64,000 nt of DNA from Lojkania enalia (lineage: Eukaryota > Ascomycota > Dothideomycetes > Pleosporales). A program made the translations under genes and the position numbers. The notes below the pieces were generated by a model, which was given only the letters and a program-made list of their open reading frames with translations, was not told the DNA's origin and ran no database searches. The stretch is from the NCBI GenBank assembly GCA_010094045.1, contig ML986595.1, positions 248,001 to 312,000 on the forward strand, written 5' to 3'. Shown in pieces: positions 1 through 11,319 of this stretch. The stretch's first letter is position 1; each line of letters starts with the position of its first letter.

Positions 1-3000
1 CTGAGAATAATCAGTCAGTGGAGTAGTTGCGAAGAGGGTGGGTACATACTCATTTCAATGTTAAATCCAACAGACTCGGGAAGTTTCTTGAACATGTCTG
101 CCAATGTGGTGAATGGCTCCTGGATAAAATTCCCTCTACTATTGCCTTTGTACCCTTTCATCTTGAAGTCACGAGTATGCTTCATCCGTTCGGCCAGCTC
201 CGAAGTGTGGGTTGCATGCGCAGTTTTCTGTTTTGACATGTCCATAGAATATGAGCGTGGGCGCCTGGGTAGTTGTTTGTCATTGGAGGCATTTATGATC
301 TTGTTCTCGGCAGGAGATGTAGGCCTAGACTCCCTAGGCGTCTGCCCTTCACTTACATGCAGAAACTGAGCGGATGTGAGAACATAATGTAAAAAGATTT
401 GTATATTGATATTTACCTGTTCTAAGGTCAAGGTATGAACCGGGGCATCGATACCTGTCTCGCTGACTAGAAAGTCATGGTAAATGACAGGAACGTGATC
501 TTTGGTCAGTTGCACATCTGAATTTGGGTTAGTGGAAGAACAACTTATGAGCATTGCGTGGCATACCAAACTGATTGCATATTAGCAACGATGTCAGTAA
601 TTGGGGAGGGAAAACTTACTTCCACATATGAAGCACCGAGGTTTGCTGCGGCAATAAACGACTTCGTGAGGTTAGAAAAGGTTATGGTTAAATATTAGTT
701 GGGATACCTACCCCTATGGTGTTTTCCCCGAGCTGGAGAGACTTCCGCGAGGCAACGTTCTTCCCCAGACCTTCACATGTGTTAGGATACCACAAGGGCG
801 TAAGGAACCACTTTAGAATCACCTCGATGTCCTATAACCATTGTTGAGGCCATTTTCTTCCAATACGTATGCTGCTCCGTAATAGACATGTTTGGATGGG
901 AGAAAGGGGTGATGACAAGAAAGTTGAAGTTGACAGAGCCAATGACGTCCAACGTACTCGTCGCCGCTATGATCGGGACCTTTACATCGCCTTGCAGGGT
1001 AATCCGCTTTGAGCCGACACTTGGTTTGATGCTTGAGAGTAGTGCTACCCCACGCCCAACTATGCGTTCTTTTGAGCCTGCGTAGGTAGGCACAATATCA
1101 AAGAGGAGTTTGGCTTTGGTTGCATCCATTGTCATAAAGGTTATCGGCTCTGTGCATATGTTGTCTTGTACAGGCAAATCAATGACAGTGGGCTCGCCGG
1201 TCGCGCCAGAGGCTGAAACCACCACAGAGAGAGCGGTGTCTAGCTGGGTTGCATGCGCGTCTGCCAATGAGATATCGTCAAGCTGAACTGCGGGGATATT
1301 TTTCGTTGTGTCCATCGAACCGAGACTAACTAATACCATCGTTTCTTTGGTAAGATAACGGTGCCCGAAAGATTTCATGGGTTCCGGGGCCCGCTGGATC
1401 GTTGAGTTTTCCCTTGATAAAGTCTTGGACCTGCGCTCGTCAAGTGACGATGACTGAGACGAGGCTTTTGGGCGAGCTAACAGCGTTTCTACATTTTGGG
1501 GCTTCGCAACTGGTGTAATCTCTGCGAGCCTATCCACAATGTCCATATGTCCTCGAAGCGCCGCATGCTCCTTAGATGTCCAGCCCGAGAGATCATAACG
1601 TTCGAGGTCGGCACCTGCCGCAATTAGGAGCTCAACAACCGAAAGATGGCCATCCACGCAAGCGACAAACAGAGGAGTCCATGCAAATGTCTTCTCTGGC
1701 ACGTCGACCTTGATCTTGTTATGAACCGATCCCTCGAGCAAGGCTTTGGCGCATTCGTCATGCCCGAACCGAGCGGCGATGTGTAGAGCCGTTTCCCCTT
1801 GTTCATCTTGATAGTTTACATCAACACCTGCCTCGACCAAAAGTCGGACGATTGCAACGAAATTTGACTGCGTAGCAAGGGCGAGGACCACACCAGATTT
1901 GGAAATGGTTTTTCTATTGTTTAGCTTCTCGTTGTTCTCCCCAAGCCAATTTTCCGCTTCAAGCAATGCTTTCGTAGTGAGTGGATGGCCTCCAACAACA
2001 CTAAGATGAAGAGGCGCGTAGCCTTCGGCGTCTTGCCAGTAGTGGGAATCGATCCCTTGCGTTACGTCAAACTGGCCCCAATCTTGCATGTGCTTTATGA
2101 CAATCTGACAGATGACCACGAAGCCATACTGAGCGGCATAATGGAGAGGCAAGCGGCCATATGAGTCGCGTGAAATAAGAGTGTCCCGTTGATGCGGTTG
2201 GAGTTTATCCAAAAGGTAGATTAACAAACGCACAGATTCATCATTTTGGCTCAATAACTTGCTTGATTCAATCTCTGTCGTTGTACATGGCGGTGGAAGC
2301 CGCTGCGGCAAGGATGCCGGAAGGAGGACATGGGAAGGGTCAGTTGCGCTTTGTACGGGGGAGCCATCCGTCCCGGAGAGTTCCCGAGTCTTGGAACGGC
2401 CAATGTTGATCACCAAGCGATGAATACAGTTTCGTTTGTTAATGTCGTCTGCTTCTTCAAGAGAAATGATATCTGGTAGCAGGCGATCAATGCACGCCCT
2501 GGCTTTGCATGAGATAGAGCGCTGGAGGAAATTGAGGAGAAGTTGCTGAAACGAAGTGCTAGATTTGTGAGTGTTGGTAGAGGCTTCTGACAGAGAATTA
2601 GAGAGAGCTGCAGCATCGTCATTGCGAATTGCATTATCCACAGTATCGAGCAGACCCGAGGGAAAGTTTAACGTTCGTCCAGGGACTCTTCCTAACGATG
2701 CTGCGGAATTCGTTGATCCGCTATCGTCGAAAGTTTTCGCGTCTCCTAGATTGGACAACCACTCATTGATTGCACGCATGTCTTGCGTTAACCTAGTATT
2801 GTGTGCAAATGGTTTTGGGTCGACTTTGGAAGCTAGATAGCGCTGTTGTGTGCTCGCTTGGAGAATCTTTTTGTCAAGTTTCTTCGTGATTTTTACAAAG
2901 CCCCTTCGGTTGACTTCGCCATACCATTGTAATTTTCTAAGCTGACTACGCAGCTCAAGTAAGGCGCCCATAAGGTCTTGTGCCTCATCTTTATCGATGC

Positions 3001-3324
3001 CTTCTGAAGTCTGGGCCGCCTGTCCATAGCGATCGTGGAGGAGCTTGATGCGCCTGGCTGACTCAGCGTATTTTTTGTTGTAGAAATGGTCAACATCTTC
3101 TAGGTTCCGATCGAGCGAGAAGAAGAATGCTAAAGCTACTCATTAGCTGGGTGAACAATTTCAAAATCATATTCGGTGTTCGACTTGCCTGCAAGGTCAG
3201 GATCCGAGCCATTCTTGACAGCTTCGGATGCTGTCTTGATAAGCTTCTTCAGGCCCTTATAGTTGATATATGAGGACGCCCATTCTGGTACTTGGTTCCG
3301 GGGCAAATTCTGTCCGAACTTCAT
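1..3324 (-). CDS. GDE1: Glycerophosphodiester phosphodiesterase GDE1 (SPX-ankyrin-GDPD), 5' part
   Basis: Partial gene; the 3' end lies beyond position 1. GDE1 proteins hydrolyse glycerophosphocholine in the cytosol to release choline and glycerol-phosphate, and their SPX domain senses phosphate status. Exons on the minus strand: 3324-3189, 3129-823, 770-712, 661-620, 570-567, 517-417, 365-50; the last intron (49-1) ends exactly at the window edge. The start is MKFGQNLPRNQVPEW, the usual SPX opening of GDE1 rather than of Pho81/NUC-2. SPX continues across the first junction (FFFSLDRNLEDVDHFYNKK). Ankyrin repeats lie at about residues 330-560. The GDPD domain starts with GHRG near residue 813 and has VEFDVQLTKD and VIYHDF; HRG and the E-x-D residues are the family's catalytic and metal-binding set. 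The first intron uses a GC donor, and exon five is only 4 nt. The 988 visible residues fit a family of about 1,150-1,200. Confidence 0.9.
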
Positions 3325-5008
3325 GATCTCGACTGCCTTGGAGGCCCAGGGTTGACGAGGAGGTCGCTGGCGCGAGGTTGTGCTAATACAAACTATCGAC
3401 TGCCAAGACAATTGGAGAGGATTCTGAAAAAGTAAGTCCTACAGCTGCCGGCGGTGCGATCCTGAGCAGAGTGACTGGGAAGAGGCCGGGGGCTGTTTGC
3501 GGAGGCGTTACGACGGGCACCAAGTTTGCGTTAAATTACCGCGTCAAGGCGCAAACGAACGGGCGCAAAGAAGATCTGGGGGACTATGGATTTAGGTAAA
3601 TACAGATAATCCATTCGGTCGGGAACACCAGTTGTCGAGGAGCTCTGTCACGCTTGGGCAGTTCTTATGATGGAACTGAGGGTGTGATCGACCCTTGCGC
3701 TTTCATTGGCGGAGCGGGGACGAACGGGGAACGTTGCGCAGAGCACCTGCATGGTTGTTACAGTCTCGTCAGTAGTGATGAATGCAGACCGAGGAGAGGA
3801 TGTGGGGAAAACGGACTGCCGGGCGAGCTGCCTCTGGATTGCAGTGCAGGATTGTGGAAGAGAGGCTTGGTGGTCGGAGCTTGGGAACATTTGGACCGTA
3901 CCGTAGCTGGGTGACGCAAGCAATGGCCGTCCAGTGCTCTTTGTTCGACGTCTGCATCCACCGCCGTTGCTTTTGACTTGTTCTCTGTACAGAAGCTGCA
4001 ACAAGACCTCTTAGCTTGAGGATCGGCAGTTTGTCGAATTTAAATATATGCTCTCCACGGCAACCATCCGCTCTTTTGAGGCCGCTTCATGTGGGCTTGC
4101 GTCAGTGGGCATGAAGCTACAGGTGCCGGTCGCCGACCCGCACAGAGACCGTCGTCAAGACTACAAGCGGATTCTCGCCGATAGAACAGGTTGCCTTTGG
4201 CAATGTACGCTGGACGGGAAAGAAACCCATCCCCAGATGCTCTAGACTACGTTCATTTCGAGTTCAACATCGCGCCTAGGTGGGAGCGGGACAGCCAGGG
4301 GCGGATAGTACATTCGCGAGCCATGCTTTGCGCCGTCACTTGACAGACGCCCCTCGACAACCGCTGCAGGGACCGTTGCAGCATTCACACGACGTGGACC
4401 TCGTGGATTGCAGACCGTTCAGCCGGCCGCTAGAGGCAACTGAGCATACGACCTGTTCCCCGATTAAGCGCCACCCATAGTCCACATGGTATGCCCTGAT
4501 AGGCGAGACGGAAGCTAGCACAAGTCTAGCAATGCATAGGCCTACACCGCTTCTAATCGCTTCACCATCACTGCTATTGATTGGGATAGAATGTGGATTC
4601 GAGACCGTATTCGGATGCTGATGGGAGGGCCACTAAGGGCCACTGTAAAGCTTGTGATTCATGGTAGCGAGCGTTCAGCATTACTTTTGCGACTCGCCCT
4701 TTCGGCCAAGATCCAATCCTAAACATAATTCATTGCTAAATTGCTAGTGTAAATTCTACTGACTCTCTTCTAGAGTAGTTCATGAAACGAGCTATTGCGA
4801 TTGACTTTAAACAGTTCGGATAGCAACCCGTAAGTCGTGGTGAAGTGACCAAAATACTTGAGCTACGAAAGTAGTAAATCTAAAGCTATCGCTGCCGTGT
4901 TCTGGAATGAGGTCTTTAATTGGATTTAGTATCGGGGGAATAATGCTATATATCTAAGGGTCCTGATTTTCACAATATAAACTTACCTATAGCAAAGCAT
5001 TTGATCTA
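3325..5008. other. Gene-free stretch upstream of GDE1
   Basis: This holds the GDE1 promoter side and the downstream side of the XAP5 gene. Only short overlapping reading frames without family resemblance are present. The part from about 4680 to 5000 is more AT-rich. I see no RNA gene or repeat here. Confidence 0.6.
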
Positions 5009-6228
5009 TCATGAGAAGAAAAAGGCGTTTCCTTCAACGTCCTTTCGCTGTGTCTTCGAGAGATCTTTCTCCGGCTTGTATTCTTCCCAGACGCTTGCTG
5101 GGAAAATATGCTTATTCCGCTCGTACCATCGCCGGTCCACTACCTTTGTGATGGCCGGGTCGTCGTCGAAGCCTTCGAGTTCGGAGTCGGGAATTGTCGA
5201 AGCCTTTTCGTTGTTCTTATCGGGCCGCTCGAGAGGATTGTAATCCGAATTTTTTGCCATTTCTTCTATCGGTATAGGTGTCGCGCTGGTGACCTCAGCG
5301 GAGTAGTTGAAGATAAGTCCATTGAAACCGATCACCTTGTTGAAGAGGAAATAATAAAATTCATAATGCTACTTTTACTTAGCATTAATCCGAGAACGCG
5401 TAGTCACTTGATACATACGTGTGGAATAATAACCTCCCCTCTGACAAACATCAGATCATCCACACTAACCCTAGCCCAATCCCTCTTGCTCTTGTCACCA
5501 CCAACGCCAAGCTCTGCACCGACCTTCCTGGCCTTGTCCAGAAATAACCATATATGATCGCCTTTCTTCACTCGGCATCGTCCGCCAGGAGTGTTGGAGC
5601 CGTCGTAGAATACGAAGGGAATCACGATCTCTGTCGCTTTGACGGCTTCGCGCATAGCAAGAAAATCCTTTCGCACAAGTTCGGCCTGTTGAGCTTCACG
5701 CAGTAACGCTGACTTGGTCATTACTCTAGGTTTAGGACCAATGGCCGTGTTGGCAGCAAGTTTCTTTTTCATCGCAGCTTTGGTTTCGTTTTCTGAAGTG
5801 AAAGCGGAGGAATCGGCAGGGGTACTGCCACGAGGCGTAGGCGTGGCAGAGGCACTAGAGTCATCGGCATCATCTTCGTCAAATCCAAATGACAATTTTC
5901 CTTTGGCTGCTACTTTCCGCTTCTTTTTAAATGAGGGTTGAGGGACAGAAGCGCTGTACTTGGGAAATCAGCTTCATCTGGAAGTACGGGGGGCTACACT
6001 AGGAACATACCCGTCATTAGGCGTACTCGAGCCTGAGCCAACGTTCGAGCCTTCTCGTTCCTTACGCTCGAGGGCTTCGGCGCGACGTTTTCGAAAATCG
6101 GATAAGTTAACTAGTCCCACGGTCTGCTCTTTAAGAAGGTCTTCGGCGGTTGCTGCCTGGGATGTGAAGCGGGAGTTGGCTGGAGTGCCGCTGCGCGACC
6201 GATCGTTCGCAGGTGTAAATTTGTCCAT
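5009..6228 (-). CDS. XAP5/FAM50 family nuclear protein
   Basis: XAP5 (FAM50) proteins are conserved nuclear proteins linked to spliceosome and chromatin function. Exons on the minus strand are 6228-6011, 5953-5419 and 5335-5009, giving 359 residues, normal for the family. The N-terminus is a low-complexity stretch with [11 protein letters not shown] followed by [21 protein letters not shown] basic block [11 protein letters not shown] resembles a nuclear localisation signal and precedes an acidic [10 protein letters not shown]. The XAP5 core follows, with [25 protein letters not shown] and [12 protein letters not shown]. The C-terminal signature [16 protein letters not shown] is clear. The start was set at 6228 because an upstream in-frame ATG would add 23 residues without family resemblance. 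The gene is divergent from the UBA/AT-hook gene with 212 bp between start codons. The second intron, 83 bp, is the longest here. Confidence 0.92.
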
Positions 6229-6440
6229 GCTTGCTATGAATGGGGTCGTGGCTTGAGAGAGGGTGACAGTTGGTTGGAGATAGCAGTTGAAGGGCATGTG
6301 ATATCGTGCCTCAATCGCATAAGAGTCGCCTGCCTAGATCGTGAAGCGCGTCAACGCTAGACCCAAAGCAGCCGTGGCAGAACAGCGAACGTCACCCCTC
6401 TATTGCATCACCGCGGCGAGCGTAGGCCTACCAATGAATC
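6229..6440. promoter_or_regulatory. Shared divergent promoter of XAP5 and the UBA/AT-hook gene
   Basis: The 212 bp between two start codons facing away from each other must hold both 5' leaders and core promoters. No TATA box is evident. Both flanking products look nuclear, so shared control is possible but is inference. Confidence 0.5.
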
Positions 6441-8806
6441 ATGACCAGAATTATCCAAGACTCAGATGATGAGTTCGACGACGCGCTCGAGCAATCGCCG
6501 GCGCAGTCTCGGCACCGAGACGCGTCGCAGCAGCCTTCCAACAAGATCTCAGTACCTCGCAAGCTGGGAACGGGCTCCACAGGTATGTACAGCAGCATGA
6601 AATCCTTCGACTAAGCTTAGTTAACTCATTCCTCAGCAGAGTCCCTGAAGCGCACTTTCGAAGCGGCCCATCGCGCGCATTTCCAGTCTAAGACAATACA
6701 GTCAATTCCTACTGCTCCGCATGAGCAATACGAGGACGAATTGTCCATGTCGCAATCCGAGTCCAAGAGCAAGAGGAGGAAAACAATGATAGAGATGTCT
6801 CCGCACAAATCGCCGGGCATAGAATCACAGGGTAGACGATCTCTGAAGACGTATGGGAGATCTAAGTCCCTCTTCAGCAGCCCATATCTGGGAGTTGAGC
6901 GCGAGGGATTGCAACCTCCAAAAGATAACACCACGGACAGCATCTGGGATCTTGAGGAAACCATAGGAATGCAATATGTAGAACGTGAGCCTATGGCTTT
7001 ATTTCCTGAGGGCTCAAGCACTATTCCAGACGCTACAGCCACGCAGCAACAATTGATGGAAGAGGTTATGGCTCCAGCCTTTCGAGGCCTTGAACCCGGA
7101 TCGGGCATTGACTTGCCACATTTGGAGCCCGAAAAGTCTTCAGTACCCTGGTCTGAATTCTTGAAGTCTCCTGTGCGTATCTGCCGCCGAGCACGAATTC
7201 CTCTGAATCGCCTTGGTAGCTAACAAATGGCCAGGGAACGAATGAACTCGAAACTGTTCACTCAAATCTACAGTGTCAGCCTTTTAGCCATATAGATGCT
7301 GCTTCACAACAACACATAGCCTCTGGGCCCTCAGACCCAATATTTGTTACCTGTAAAGGTTCGCCCCATGTTCAGTCGCCTGATCTTTCTCAGGATAGCC
7401 GATGCACCCCATTGCCGAATGAACATCGTTCCAAAGATACTGAGAAACTGCCTAAGAGTAACTCTCTGGTGAATGAGCACATCAGTAGTGCGGAACAAGG
7501 CATGCTAGTGCGGCCTAAAGAGCATGAACAGCAAAATGAAATCGTCCTTGCCACCTCTGGAGAGGAACGGAAACAACAAAGCTATCCCACTTCCGAGTCT
7601 GATGATTGTCTAGCTGGCGGTCAGCTTTCTCAAGAACAGTACAAACCACGTCCTAGTCGTTCGAGGTCGTGGAAGGTTTTAGAACAAACTTCAATCGACT
7701 ATTCCGTCAAGCCCGAGAAGGCGTCGCGTAAAAAATCGAAACGAAGCAAAACAACTGGATGGATGGAAGCCATTGATGTTACCATGACTCCTCGCAGAGT
7801 CCGACAAATTTGCGAGATGGGCTTCACGCCATCGACGGCTCAGAGAGCTTTGAAAGAAAGTAATGGTGACGTCAGTCGAACTGTGGAATGGCTAGTCACT
7901 AATGGGTCTATGGAGGACACAGATGAACTTGGTTCTCCCAGATCATCCAGATTAAGAGCAAAGGCAAAGAAAAGTAGCCTGACATTAGACAAACCTACGG
8001 AAGGACTGGAGCCCTCTTTAGGCAAAGAAAGATCGTCGCCTCAGAAAATTAACCGCAGAGTATCTTTCAGCATTCGAAATGAAGCTGACGCCATTCTTAT
8101 TGGCGCTTCCCGGAACGTACCCGTTGAAAATTTAATAGCTCCCGAGCATGTAGAGCTGGCCGAGAATAAACATCCACAGGCTGGTATCCATAGTCCAAAG
8201 GGGAAGGAAACGATGCTTCAAGAAGCTGAGAAAATCCGGGACGTGTCGCCTCAGGTCCCAGAAGCTCATGCAATCAATAGCGTTCTGAGCAGGAAACCAA
8301 AGCGTAGAAAGACTACGTTAGACCAACCTGAGTCTGTACTTGAAGAATATCAGGATGTCGCACTGGAGCCGGTCAAAGAGAAGAAGCGAGGTCGCGGCCG
8401 TCCTCGAAAGGAACCAAATCCTTCTATATCTGCTGTAGCAGAGCCGGAAGATCAGAGCATTGTTAACGTTGATTCAATGGCACCTGCGGACAGCGTAAAC
8501 AGCGGACAGGGAATAGACAATGCACTTCAAAAAATGGGTCTCAATGTTTCGCCAATTGTAGACTTGGCGAAAGACCGAAATGCTGATCAATATCCCCAAG
8601 GCGGAGCAGGTGCGATAGAACCTCCCACGTCTACACCACCTTCGAAGACTATGCCGGTGCCTGTGGAGACCACTCAGACTCCGGAAAAGCAGACGAAGCC
8701 AGCAAATCCAGCCCATTCGCCTTTAAGCAAAGGCAAGGTGCCCTACCGCGTAGGATTGAGCAAGAGAGCTCGGATTGCACCGTTACTAAAAATTGTTAAG
8801 AAATGA
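6441..8806 (+). CDS. UBA-domain and AT-hook nuclear protein
   Basis: Exons are 6441-6582, 6640-7172 and 7235-8806, giving 748 residues. The N-terminus (MTRIIQDSDDEFDDALEQ) is acidic and is followed by a long disordered, basic and serine-rich region. A UBA-like fold lies at about residues 409-449: VRQICEMGFTPSTAQRALK followed by NGDVSRTVEWL is the classic UBA pattern, which usually binds ubiquitin. An AT-hook (KKRGRGRPRK, about 606-616) predicts minor-groove DNA binding. The extreme C-terminus YRVGLSKRARIAPLL looks like a short conserved tail motif. Together these suggest a chromatin protein that also binds ubiquitin; no specific function is known to me. The first intron ends in a tandem CAGCAG acceptor at 6634-6639, so two isoforms differing by one alanine are possible. 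The start is the first ATG that opens the frame; the ATG at 6434 terminates quickly. Confidence 0.82.
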
Positions 8807-9216
8807 AGAATATTTAAGGAGACGGATACTATTCCGACAAAACAGACTAAGACTAATGATGGGAGCTGAAGGTTTCGGAGGATGCTGTGTGGTTATTACG
8901 AGATAATGAAGCGCATGATACCCATTCATCAATACTTTATACGATGTACTAGTATCCCCTATCCAAATATCATAAATCGAAAGGTGCACAGCGGTGAAAT
9001 GTATGCGTCAGTAATTTTCGTGAAGAGCTGCTCAAAGAGTGGATATGCCTGACACATTCCCGAGGGTGCCCTGAGAAACTTGTATATTGTGCATTCAGTG
9101 AGCATCTTGAAAATGTAGTGTATTGAGACGTGTGGTGGCCCTATGAATGATCCGACCACGCAAATATTTTACAGGATAAGCGCAGAGGTTGATATGATAC
9201 AAGTTCGGTGGTTGGT
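8807..9216. other. Convergent 3' intergenic region
   Basis: This lies between the 3' ends of the UBA/AT-hook gene and the uL2m gene. It is AT-rich and holds the 3' untranslated regions of both genes. I see nothing else in it. Confidence 0.6.
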
Positions 9217-10403
9217 TTATCTCGGTTTCCGCTTGCCTTGGTTCCTTGGGCGATCTTGTACAAGGAACGTATGCTTATTTCTCTTATGCCGCGTCTTGTA
9301 GCCTCCCTTGGCCGGTGTGCCCCAGGGACTTACAGGGTGTACATTACCCTTCGATTTTCCACGTCCACCACCGTGAGGGTGATCGGCTATGAGATGTTAG
9401 CACGCTAACCTCTACGCAAATATTCAGGCCGGAAAGAATGTGTATACATACCCGCGTTCATGGCTACACCTCGGACCTCAGGCCGCTTTCCAAGCCATCG
9501 AGCACGTCCTGCCTTTCCTAATTGCGCAAAGTGGGCTTGGGGATTGCTGGCAACTCCAATAGTACAGCAAGCATCTGCAGCAACTCTCCGCATTTCGCCG
9601 CTTTGCAGACGAACTATAACGCTCTCAATCTTGACGCCCTTGTGAGTTGCCACCTCGTCCTTGTTCACAACAATGGCGTATGTTCCGGCGCTCCGACAGA
9701 ATACGCCACCGCCCTTGCTTTTCGAGCCCACATTGAACACTTGCGTCCCCAAAGGCACCATGTGAATCGGTAGACAGTTTCCACGAGACGCAGTCTTCGC
9801 TGCCAGCATACCTGGATCCATCACGCCACCCATTTCCTTGATCAGCTCTTGAGGAATGCCTGTCCTGTAGCTTTGGATCTCATCACCGGCCCTCATGCCA
9901 TCCGCGGCAACAATGTAAGATTTCTCTCCAGTTTCCACTCGAGTAATGAGGGCCAGGTGGGCGCTGCGGTTCGGGTCGTATTCTATTCTCTCCACGACAT
10001 GCTTTCCCGACAGATATCGCTTGTAATCGACAATTCTGATCCGTCTTTTGTGACCACCTCCGCGATGCCTCACTGTTACATGCCCACTGTTGTTTCGACC
10101 CCCAAGATGCTGCCCTTTCTTCGCAATGGTAAGCTTGAGATACGGTCGTCCTTTCCAAAGATGGTCGTTGACGGGGCGCTTCAGGTGCCGCAGACCTGGA
10201 GTCCGGGGCTTATACGTTCGTAGTGGAATGAACCTGTCCTGTCGGGGACCCTGCGTCTGCAATACACCCGGGTTCCCAGCGATCGTGGGCTCGAATGCGG
10301 GCGGTGAAACGTGGTCAATGGCCTGGGAATAGCCGCGGACCGGGCAAGAGAGGGCATTTTGGAGCGTTGTGGGTCGTAGACGACATATCCGGGGCTGCAG
10401 CAT
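9217..10403 (-). CDS. RML2: Mitochondrial large-subunit ribosomal protein uL2m
   Basis: This is a universal ribosomal protein near the peptidyl-transferase centre, here the mitochondrial form. Exons on the minus strand are 10403-9452 and 9386-9217, giving 373 residues. The N-terminus [20 protein letters not shown] is basic, without acidic residues, and fits a mitochondrial presequence. The core has [20 protein letters not shown] and [15 protein letters not shown], typical of the L2 family. The second exon supplies the essential C-terminal motif [14 protein letters not shown] and the tail [10 protein letters not shown]; the reading frame is restored exactly through a 65 bp intron (9387-9451). 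A longer in-frame extension to 10493 begins with GTG and was not used. The gene is divergent from the cyclin gene. Confidence 0.95.
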
Positions 10404-11319
10404 TATTTCTCGACAGCGCCCGAGGGCGATTGAGTAGAGGCGGCTGCGGAAAGGCTGGGAGGGTGATGATATGCGGTCGATGGAGAGCTTCACAAATTCT
10501 CAGGCGTCGCCCCGATGCAGTCTAGTGTGCGTCGTGGAGCGTCATCCCTGCAGGCGCGACTGGCACGGCAACGCAGCTTCGACGTGCTCTGGTCGCCTTC
10601 CACCACACAGCACACCAGCTACAAACAGCTCTCACACCTATGCTGTAGACGCGTTCGCGCCGAAACCAGCCTGTATTACCGCATCGATTCATCTCTCCGC
10701 ATTGGCATCTTTTTCGTGCACCTTTGGTCGGTTCTTCGAAGTAAGAGGGCTGCGCGCTTCTCATTGGTTCGTGTGCCCACCAGCCTTCTTCACGTTGCCC
10801 GCGCGTTGTTGGCGCAAAACCCGGCTGACTAAGTGGTCAAGTCGACACCAAAACAAACCTGCTGCTACATCGACCTCGATCAACACACACCTTGGTGCGG
10901 CATCACGTCTCGCCTTCTCCCTCCCGTTCCTGTGCTCATTGGAGCTGGACTTCTTTCTCGTCCCTTCTCTGAACACAGGTCTTGCTTCTCCAAGGGGTCT
11001 GTCACCTTTCACTCCTCATATCACCATCGCTGCCGCATCCCATTATAGCGTGTTCGGTACCTCGATACCTGCAAGCATCTCCCCCGAGCCTGTCGAGCAG
11101 ACTCCGGCATCTTTGCAACGCATCGAGTACTTTTGCATTGTTAGCCTTGGCCCTATCATTGCCCGTTTTCGTTTCGATCTTTCCGCGCGGCATTGATTTA
11201 CTGACGCCAATTATAGTGCATCATAACAATACCTTGAACACAGCGTTACGCCATAATATACGCCCAAACACACGTCGATACGTCTATAGCTTTGCTCAGT
11301 ATATCTAGTATTGCTTGCA
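10404..11319. promoter_or_regulatory. Divergent promoter region of uL2m and cyclin B
   Basis: This 916 bp stretch is C/T-rich on the plus strand, as in long fungal 5' leaders. Reading frames of up to 241 codons occur but show no domain and a biased composition. It must contain the promoters of both flanking genes; I cannot place individual sites. Confidence 0.5.

Noticed and set aside
3130..3140. Apparent frameshift in the GDE1 SPX domain
   Set aside because: A 59 bp GC-AG intron with a good branch site restores the expected protein, so a broken gene is not needed.
10471..11196. 241-codon plus-strand open frame before cyclin B
   Set aside because: Occupies the divergent promoter and leader; low-complexity translation without domains.
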